From the NCBI GenBank assembly GCA_017506865.1, contig JAFCMP010000379.1, forward strand, positions 1 to 64,000: 64,000 nucleotides of DNA. The letters run 5' to 3'. A program made the position numbers and the translations under genes. The DNA is from Tribonema minus. Its lineage: Eukaryota > Sar > Xanthophyceae > Tribonematales > Tribonemataceae. This document shows positions 56,935 through 64,000 of the stretch, piece by piece; positions within the stretch are counted from its first letter, which is position 1; each line of letters begins with the position of its first letter. The notes below the pieces were generated by a model. The model was not told where the DNA came from. It saw only the letters and a list, made by a program, of their open reading frames with translations, and searched no databases.

Positions 56935-57822
56935 GAACGCCGACCCGAGCAATGCTATGTGGCAGCCCCCGGGCCACACTAGCACCGCCTCACCCATGCG
57001 CCGTGCAACGTCCAGTCATAGCGAACACTCAAACGAGGCAAGAGGCGTGACACAGGTCGGTATAAAGCAACTTTGACCTTCATTTGGTTGCAGGTGGCCT
57101 GGTAAATGAGGTCCCATGCCAACCCCTCATCGCATCCGGTACTGCAAAGTGTGCGCTTTCAATCATGTCGTCCCACTCCAGCACTTGCATAAGCTCCTTC
57201 GAGTTGCCGCCCCAGCCACACATTGTCAGCAAGCCAGCTGCGGTGTAAACATCGTACAAAGATCATCCATGGCAAGCACCGCCCGATTGTCACAAGCCTG
57301 ATCTTGCAGCACCGCCACATGCTGTGCCGTGCTCGACTTAGATGGGGCACACGTCCTGCTCGTTACGATAAGACGCTTGTGCGCCTGCGCGTAGTGGAAG
57401 GAAGAAACACAGCAAGACACCATCAGTGCGTTGCATACTCGGCACACAAATGTCTTATGTGCCACCACCGTCATAGTGCAATACACAGGGTTGTCTGCTA
57501 CGATCAGCTGCTGCAGCAACATGAGGGCGAGGCACTCCGAGTCAGCCAGCACAGGCACAGGAAAGGCAGATCATGCACAGGCATCAAGTGTACACATGTA
57601 AAAGGTAGCCAGTACACATCACATGTACACGTCACATGGGCGTAAGCACTTCCAGTACTTGCTGTAGGTGGTTTGATCTGCAGCCACAATGGCACCGTGC
57701 AATGCAAAATCTTGTCAGCGCCTTACACCTCTGGTGCTTGCAACTTGAAGGCGCCTGCCAACCGTCATTCAACATGGAAGCGTGTGGCCAGCATAGACAT
57801 GCACATGCACTTCTCATAGTCA
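56935..57822 (+). other. Intergenic region inside the virus-like element
   Basis: No gene is recognised. The longest frames (57223-57645 plus and 57226-57558 minus) overlap on opposite strands. The minus one has FVCRVCNALMVSCC, a possible Cys pair, but nothing else supports it. The region may hold a decayed gene. Confidence 0.35.
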
Positions 57823-58926
57823 TCATGACCTATGCTGCTCAACTGTGACCTTCATGTTTGCAAGCGCTTTCAATATGACGTCCACCTTCATGTCTGCCAG
57901 CGCATCTGAGATCACTTTCATCTGATGAAGTATAAGGTCAGCTGGTGCGTGGTTATCACCCTCTGATAGCCAATTGAACGTTACAGCAGCCATCGTTGGG
58001 CTGTGCTTCATGAACTCATACCTAGATGACGATCGCTCAGATCTATGCCCCAGATATGCTTTGATGGCATTGGTGTACTGTGCTTGAAACTCCAGGCGCA
58101 GGTGTCCGTACTCGTGGTGGAAGCAGTATGCTGCATAGATCTGCCTGATCTTGTGCGGAGTCATGGCTACACCAATGTGCTTGCGATAAAGGTTTGCTAT
58201 GGTTTGGAGTGCAGGTACTTTCTCCAGGTCTAGCTTGCGCTGCATGTTGTTCAGCTCGTGAGGAGAGCGGCAGCGCAAGAGCGCAAGTCCCTTCTCAAAC
58301 CTGGCAAAGTCACACCATAATGGTGCGCGATGGTTCGCCTGCCCACCCTTGGCGCGCGCGCTGGTAATGAAGTGGCCAGCGCCTCCATGGCTCACTGTGT
58401 ATGCAGGGCCCCTCAGCTCAGCCCCGCGCATACCCGAAACTAAACCCAAAGCCACAAAACGTTCCTTCTCTGTTGTCACTAGCGAATCTACGGTAGCTGC
58501 AGCCCACTGCATTACGTGTCCAAAGTTCATTATGAAATACCCACGCCCACCTTTAACCTTGTAGCTCTCATCTTGCCTTGTGATGTTTCGATGAGCGAGT
58601 AGAGGGCACCTAAACGAGTCACCCCACGCAAGCCCTCTCAGTGCTACACGTACGCTGGTGAGAACAGCGGCCAGGCTATTCGAGCTGAGCGGTCTGCGAG
58701 CAGCCAGAAGGGTGTCCTTATGCGCACCAACAGCAGCAGCACACCGTTCTCTATATGTGTCCTCGCTGGCAATCCAATCACAAGACGCTGCCATCACCTC
58801 AAGCATGTATCCCCTCGCATCGCATGGGCCGTGCAGATCCACCCTCCTACATCGCTTCATGGCAAGAGCGACTACTGGAGTCACTCGCCAGTCGTCCACG
58901 CCATACGTTAGCTTTGTCGCAGGCAT
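57823..58926 (-). CDS. Tyrosine recombinase, telomere-resolvase-like (367 aa)
   Basis: I start at the first ATG (58926); a stop lies just upstream in frame. All catalytic residues of tyrosine recombinases can be placed: Arg167 (SGMRGAEL), Lys193 (SARAKGG), His258 and Arg261 (TPHKIRQIYAAYC), His294 (AYLGHRS) and Tyr303 (SSRYEF), with the usual nine-residue spacing from His to Tyr. The TPHKIRQIYAAY segment recalls protelomerases (TelN, TelK and ResT families), which cut palindromes and reseal them as hairpins; the family match is from memory and not tested. It would act on DNA in the nucleus or in a viral factory. The gene has no introns or breaks and diverges from the second recombinase gene across a 179 bp spacer. 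Confidence 0.75.
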   Translation of the reverse strand: MPATKLTYGVDDWRVTPVVALAMKRCRRVDLHGPCDARGYMLEVMAASCDWIASEDTYRERCAAAVGAHKDTLLAARRPLSSNSLAAVLTSVRVALRGLAWGDSFRCPLLAHRNITRQDESYKVKGGRGYFIMNFGHVMQWAAATVDSLVTTEKERFVALGLVSGMRGAELRGPAYTVSHGGAGHFITSARAKGGQANHRAPLWCDFARFEKGLALLRCRSPHELNNMQRKLDLEKVPALQTIANLYRKHIGVAMTPHKIRQIYAAYCFHHEYGHLRLEFQAQYTNAIKAYLGHRSERSSSRYEFMKHSPTMAAVTFNWLSEGDNHAPADLILHQMKVISDALADMKVDVILKALANMKVTVEQHRS

Positions 58927-59105
58927 CTGTAGCACTACCAATCATCAAAGATAATTTTGTGCGTATTCAGCCATATGAAGAAAGCATTGCACCACCCAAC
59001 TCATGTATTGACTGATCAAAGAATACGTAACGTGCACAGGTGGTGCAATGACCACTGCCAGGCAAATATTATATACTGCCTTAAACATACCACGCTTTAG
59101 GCACC
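58927..59105. promoter_or_regulatory. Divergent promoter region with a perfect 12 bp inverted repeat
   Basis: The spacer between the two recombinase genes contains CATTGCACCACC (58985-58996) and its exact complement GGTGGTGCAATG (59039-59050), 42 bases apart. A TATA-like ATTATATACT lies near 59070, about 30 bases before the ATG at 59106. The arms could be an operator bound by a recombinase or a regulator, or a stem in RNA. Confidence 0.5.
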
Positions 59106-61292
59106 ATGCCGTGCACAAGTACACTCATCCACAAGCTCACCCTATGGCTCCATGAGCGCAGGAGCCCCTACGCGGTAGTAAGGTGGTTAGAGCAGCTGCA
59201 CCCTGAGGCCCTCTCTGACGACCTCGCTCATATCAGAAGCCTGTCGCGCAGAAAATATGGTGACAGCGTTGTGAAACGTGGTGATGCATACAAGGCAGGA
59301 CTGGAACAGGCTGTCCAGCACGCAAAGCGCATGATATGTCTAGCCAAGAGCAATGAGGAGAGGGTATGGGCGGAACATGTCAAAGCACGCACTGCTGATC
59401 TTGACTCCCTTAGCTTCTCCAGCCAGTACGAGCTCAAGGTCAGTGGCAGCTTACATAAAACTGCGGCACACTCGTACACTGGTAGTGTGTCTGTGGATGG
59501 CATGCTTGCTGTCCTCGTGCGGCAACCAGCCTATGTTACAGAGCTCAGGCCGCCCGAGCGTCAAGCTGGATCAAACATGGTGCAACTATCACAGCAGATT
59601 TCAGCAAATGAAAAGGTACTCACTGGCTGTGATACGCTGCAGGCGGGCGCTGAAGTGCACAACCAAGAAGTGACACAAACAGCACGCTATAGCCTGCCTG
59701 TGCAAACTTATGCTGCCCATACCTCACGTGAAGCGAACTGCAAAGTGGCCCAGCACACGGCTGTGCGGCGCAACGAGCCACCTAGCACACAAGTGCAGGC
59801 ACAGTGCCAGGCCCAATCAGTGTCATCTAATATCAGAGGTGCTATACCTGGCATACATGATGACACATTGCGCAGTGCTGCCCAGCGGCAAAGTGTTTCA
59901 TGCCGCCCCAGCTCGAGCTCCATGCACGTCCCTGCTGCAGCGCACATAGATTCAAGCACAGCACAGCAGCAGCAGCAGCAAGTGTTGAGCAAAGCACCAG
60001 GACCACCAGCAGTCAACGAGATTATGTGCGACATGTTGGCAATCGTGAAATATCCTAGACCGAAGGTAATTGGATTGGCATGCGCACTGGCATTCATGTC
60101 CGGGAGAAGCTTGTCTGAACTACTTGCAACCGGCACTTTCACTTCTACACCGCACAGCACCAGCAAATGCCCATGCATCGTTTTCAACGTATTTTCATCA
60201 GCTACCACTGCCGGTGGCACTGCAGCACCGTTGCCCCTTAGGATCCGCTCCGCCCATCCGCGACCTTGAAACCCAAAAAGCAACCGAGCGCTTATGCTAT
60301 AGTGAGGTCAGTCAAGACCCTCAAACTGTTGAAGTTAGATAATAGTAGGTTGTTGGCCTCACTCAGACGCACCAGAGCAGCTCTTGGTTGTTGAAGTTGA
60401 GATAAGTGGAGCCGTGCTATTGCACGTTGAGCAGTGACATGACAGTTGAAGTTGGCATGAAGTTGAAGTTTGAATATCACCGTTGAAGTTCAATATCACA
60501 TCAGGATCAATATCAACTTCAACAAGTGAGTAGTCAGCAGATGCCCCTGACATAGGGCTACAGCGTGCCATAACCCAACTTCAATATCAGTTCTGCCCTG
60601 GAGACTTTACTACTGGACAAGGGCCTCGGTTGCTTTTTGGGTTTCAGGGTTGCGGATGAGCGGAGCGGATCCTCCTTCTATGTGAGCCCAGATTATTCCT
60701 GGCGGCGTTGCACAGGCTGCGGGAACTGAAACCAATGTCATCCACGACTCCTTGCAAGGACGTAAACTCATGTTTCTGCAAGACCTCCAATGCAGCTGCA
60801 AAGGCTGTGTTGGGGTCACCTCATTGCACGTTCTCAGACCTGAGGGCGCTGTACGTGGGGCTAACATGCGCACAGCGTCGCACCACTGATGCATGCCCAC
60901 AGCAGTCCTGCATCCAAAGTGGCTTCATAGCGAAAACACAGAACCTGGTAAAAGACTGGGCAAAGCAATGTTTGCCAACCTCACGACTGCCGTCCTCAAA
61001 GGCATTCCTGACAAAGTGCTGCAGCGGTTACCTAGCTGCCGTGAGTGTAAACGACGCCTCCAAAGATGGCTGCATGCCACTAAGTGCTGCTGTTAACGTT
61101 GATGGCGAGCTGCCAATAGCGGTGGCACCGGTGGTGGCGTCGTCTTTCACAGGTACGTCGCCCTGCTCCAGCCACGCGATCAACCAGGCCAAGCTGCTCC
61201 AGACACTGTTGCCTGTGCTTGCCCAGCACCGCAAACAGAGTGGTTCACAGGCGTACATTAAACCAGGTATCAAGGCTCGTGCATGCAGATGA
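59106..61292 (+). pseudogene. Second telomere-resolvase-like tyrosine recombinase, interrupted by a MITE-like element
   Basis: The ATG at 59106 opens a frame with a basic helical N-terminus (to about residue 110), a Gln/Ser-rich low-complexity middle and a catalytic start: IVKYPRPKVIGLACALAF then SGRSLSELLATGTF, with Arg334 as the first catalytic Arg. This matches the 'TGRR-E-L-TGSF' pattern I associate with telomere resolvases. The 434 bp element at 60240-60673 then interrupts it. The frame resumes in phase as LFLAALHRLRELKP, followed by FSDLRALYVGL, the probable second catalytic Arg. No clear LGH motif follows, and GYLAAVSVND may hold the Tyr, so the end may be decayed. It could be a partner or older paralogue of the minus-strand recombinase. 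Confidence 0.65.
60240..60673 (-). mobile_element. Non-autonomous inverted-repeat transposon (MITE-like), copy 2
   Basis: The ends are AGGATCCGCTCCGC and its complement GCGGAGCGGATCCT. CCTT directly precedes (60236-60239) and follows (60674-60677) the element, a 4 bp target duplication. Removing the element and one CCTT restores the recombinase frame across the site, which supports these limits. The interior matches the complement of copy 1. Confidence 0.92.
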
Positions 61293-62341
61293 CATTGTAG
61301 AGTGTAAGCATGATTGCAACCAGCGGGCCACACACATGCAACGGTTGCTGAGACACACACATGGAGTTGTGCTCCTAAAGCTCACAAATGTTTAAAAGTA
61401 TCAAGGCTCGTCATTTCAGTGGCAGAGTATGACTTCCGCACCATCTGCTCACCCGCAAAAGCGCTCCAAGGACATCATTGGCTGCCAGCAAGGACAGGCT
61501 GCCTCTCCGGTAGTTGTTGGTGCTGACACCTGTTGCTGCTGTTGGTGCTGGCGATGGTGCTGCTGCTGCTGCTGCTGCTGCTCGCGTTTCACCGCCCTGG
61601 TTGACCCGATAGACGCCCGCTCCTAAACTGACGGGCCTCACCCGTTTCGGGACTCAGTGCTGGTAACATGAGGGGGCTGCTGCTGACTGCCGCACTGTGG
61701 TGGCGGTGCTTGCAAGTATCTGAGCGAGATTTGTGGGAGGGCATGCTGGTGTGCACCTGCATGCTGGTGCGCCTGCCGCTTCAAGTGGCTGAAAAATCAG
61801 GCGCAATGATGAAGGTGCGGTCACCTTCGTCTCCACGAGGGGCAGCCCTGGTGTTGATGCCAATAACCCGCTTTCTGGTACAGTCACCACCATTGTCATG
61901 CTGAACTTATCCGTGTCTTGTTCCGGACATAAATATACAAACAACAACACTGAGTGAAAACACACGTGTCACGTCTCACGCAACAGCAGCAGCAGCAGCA
62001 GCAGCAGGCAACAAGTGACAGGGAGAGGGAGAGGCGCGCAGAAAGCAGCCAAGAAGGAAGAGATTGACGTAGGCGGGGCGAACAACTGAAGAGGGCTTTT
62101 CACGCAGAGGTAAGCTCCCGCTTTATACCTACAAGACGCCTGCTGCTGCTGCTGCTGCTCAGAGCGACAGTGACGATGCCAAAGCAAGCAGCAGTGCAGC
62201 GGCGAAGGGGAGAGAGATAGTAGAGAACGGCAGGCCTGCTGGTATGAGTGGTGCTAGCACCTTTCCGGGACCTTGGTGCTGTGCATGACCTTCATAGCTG
62301 ACATGCAACAGCAGAGAGCGCGCGCCGCGCAGCAGCAGCAG

Positions 62342-62373
<32 letters not shown>

Positions 62374-62628
62374 GCACACAGCAGCACCTGTAGGCACTGT
62401 GCTGGAGCCAAGGCAGACCAACTGCCACCACTATCACCAGCACCCCAGCGGCAGTGCCAGCAGCGAAGAACAGTAGTAATAGGAGGGCGTTTGCGCACAC
62501 TTCGTCCCGCCAAAAAGACATCATTCTGTCCACTTCGCACTGGTGTTCATCATGCCCCCCTCATGCCCCTGCTTTTGCTTCTGCTCATGCTTTGTCATCG
62601 GTGCAGCCAGTGCGCGTGAACCTTCACA
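61293..62628 (+). other. Intergenic region with CAG/CTG runs
   Basis: No gene is recognised. Triplet runs occur at 61556-61585, 61984-62008, 62139-62160 and 62325-62375 and create Gln, Ala, Cys or Leu frames. The sequence has no other clear structure. Confidence 0.4.
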
Positions 62629-63298
62629 ATGGTCCCATGGCATGCAGCAGCAGCAGCTACCTGGCCAAGGGTGACAGTGCTCTGTGCAGCACTGCTAGGC
62701 GCCCATGGGTTCCTGGCAGCTCACATCAAAGCCTCGTCTCGAGAACTGGCCCCGCACCAGAGTGCATGGCGGAGTGTGTCTTCTCTTTGCACGGTGCCTG
62801 GCAAGGTGCGTCTACGCTTTGCTATGATTTGCAATGCATTTGTGGTGAGTGCAGCAGACAGCGAGGTGCAAAGTATTCTGATGTGTTCAGTGCTGTTTGA
62901 CCAGTTTGCATCATTCCAGCAAATGGCTTTATCAAAACGATCAATGATTGATTTGCTGCACATGCTGCATACGTGTGGCATATTTGTCTTGCAGGACGGC
63001 CCTGAGTTTTTCATTGCTGGAGTTGGGTTTGTGCTCAACACACTGCCAGAAGCAGTGCAGGCAGGGCTTGCCGCTATTGGCGGCGCAAACAGCACGACGC
63101 GTGCTGTGGACAAGCTCCACAGCAGCACTCTGGTGCTCAACGAGGCACTGAAAGGGGACAAGCTCGTGCAGCGTGATTGCTTTGCGGACTTCAAACGCTT
63201 GGTGGACAGTGCGACGGCTGATGATCAAAACCCGTCGCTGCTGGTGCATGGTCCACGGGGTGCCGGGAAGACCAGCATAGTTGCAGCAGCTCTTCAGG
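62629..63298 (+). CDS. P-loop ATPase, N-terminal part (gene probably continues in further exons)
   Basis: The frame ends with LLVHGPRGAGKTSIVAAAL, a clear Walker A motif of the AAA+/STAND type (GPRGAGKTS), about 20 codons before a likely donor (CTTCAG, then GTTCGC at 63299). Upstream the protein has a hydrophobic stretch (FIAGVGFVLNTLPEAVQAG) and DCFADFKRLVDSA. A good intron is also possible at 62842-62995 (GTGAGT to TTGCAG), so the model before the P-loop is uncertain. The ATG at 62629 is only the first Met of the frame. Walker B and later motifs are not seen, so the role (for example origin binding, signalling or chaperone) cannot be told. Confidence 0.5.
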
Positions 63299-64000
63299 TT
63301 CGCTGTGCATGACCCCCACCATCAATGTCTGCTGCATGTACATCCACGGTTACCGCAATGACTCTTCTGTGTATCTGATGTTGCCAGCACGCTGGTGGCA
63401 CCATCAACATGCGGAAACCCTTTAGAGTAGCGGTGCTCTGTGACGCTTCTTCACATTGTCAAGCACAAAGCAATTGTCCTTTGCAGGCCAATTAGCGATC
63501 AAAGCCAACCAAAGCACATATTGTGCTGCTGAGCAGAAGAATGCACAAGAGAAGGTCGAAATGGAGCATCCCTCACATACACGGCATGCCAGGCTCTTCC
63601 TGAGCGCCTGTGCAGCAGCAATGCGCTGCGTGAGCAGCTCGATACACCTGCTCTGATAAGAGTCTGTAACGTTGCAGTCCGTGTGATGCAGAGGTAGTGA
63701 CAGTGTAGGCGTTGTCCGCACTCTCAGCAGCTCCAGCTGGAGCGTGGCTTCCGAGACACTCCTTGGCACAGCTGTGGTCACTGGTGGCCTCAATCAGCGT
63801 CCAGCCAGCCGGAATTGCAGCAGGTGCTGTGCCTTTTCATGGCATGTGCTCCGTGTCCACTGCACATTTTCTAACTGCACCCTGTTGTGACAACACGGCA
63901 GTTTTTCTAGTATTGCAGCTCACGTGATCACTACATTTTGCGCAATTGATGGGTTTTCCAGTCTGTCATCACCATCCGTGTGATGCAGGACAGTAATCAA
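63299..64000 (+). other. Probable intron or downstream region of the P-loop gene
   Basis: I could not find a convincing next exon. A string like CCGTGTGATGCAG occurs twice (near 63680 and 63975). Short frames on both strands have no recognised domain. Confidence 0.3.

Larger units (their letters stand above)
52701..61292 (+). mobile_element. Virus-like mobile region: palindromes, D5-type primase-helicase and two telomere-resolvase-like recombinases
   Basis: The region differs from its surroundings: its genes lack introns, encode a viral-type replication protein and two tyrosine recombinases, and carry two large palindromes. A primase fused to an SF3 helicase is typical of large DNA viruses, virophages, polinton-like viruses and related plasmids. 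No capsid protein, packaging ATPase, protease or DNA polymerase is seen, so it may be a remnant or a capsidless replicon. The outer limits are unknown: the first palindrome is simply the leftmost, and the last recombinase codon the rightmost, recognisable part. Confidence 0.6.

Overview
The window is eukaryotic nuclear DNA, most likely from a microalga or another protist. It holds a gene of 42 exons with GT-AG introns of about 740 nt on average, a gypsy-type retrotransposon carrying a cytosine-5 DNA methyltransferase, TTAGGG-like tracts, and long poly-C and CAG/CTG runs. Methyltransferase-bearing retrotransposons are, from memory, known in dinoflagellates and streptophyte algae. I cannot assign the lineage from sequence alone.

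Layout. (1) 1-7772: 3' part of a Ty3/gypsy-like element, cut by the window start. Its order is methyltransferase, protease, reverse transcriptase, RNase H, integrase, chromodomain-like, two Tudor-like modules, polypurine tract, LTR. It is broken by a frameshift near 89 and an in-frame TAG at 5476. (2) 9459-46019: one full ABCA-type ABC transporter. I assembled 42 exons; the coding length is 6195 nt (2064 codons plus stop) and phase is consistent at every junction. Almost every exon has partial, decayed copies ('echoes') in the adjoining intron, many still carrying the splice site. (3) 49041-50969: a membrane protein fused to leucine-rich repeats, with a probable 5'UTR intron. (4) 52701-61292: a virus-like mobile region. 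It has two large imperfect palindromes (about 320 bp) flanking a broken primase-helicase gene of the D5 type, then two divergent tyrosine recombinase genes that look like telomere resolvases. Two copies of one 430 bp terminal-inverted-repeat element interrupt the primase-helicase gene and the second recombinase gene. (5) 62629-63298: start of a P-loop ATPase gene that probably continues past its last visible exon.

How the parts relate. The transporter and the LRR protein look like host genes. The retrotransposon and the virus-like region are parasites in different stages of decay. The most interesting candidate system is region 4. Replication protein, palindromes and telomere-resolvase-like recombinases together suggest a linear replicon with hairpin ends, but the ends of this element and its copy number cannot be seen here. 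No capsid, packaging ATPase or DNA polymerase gene was recognised.
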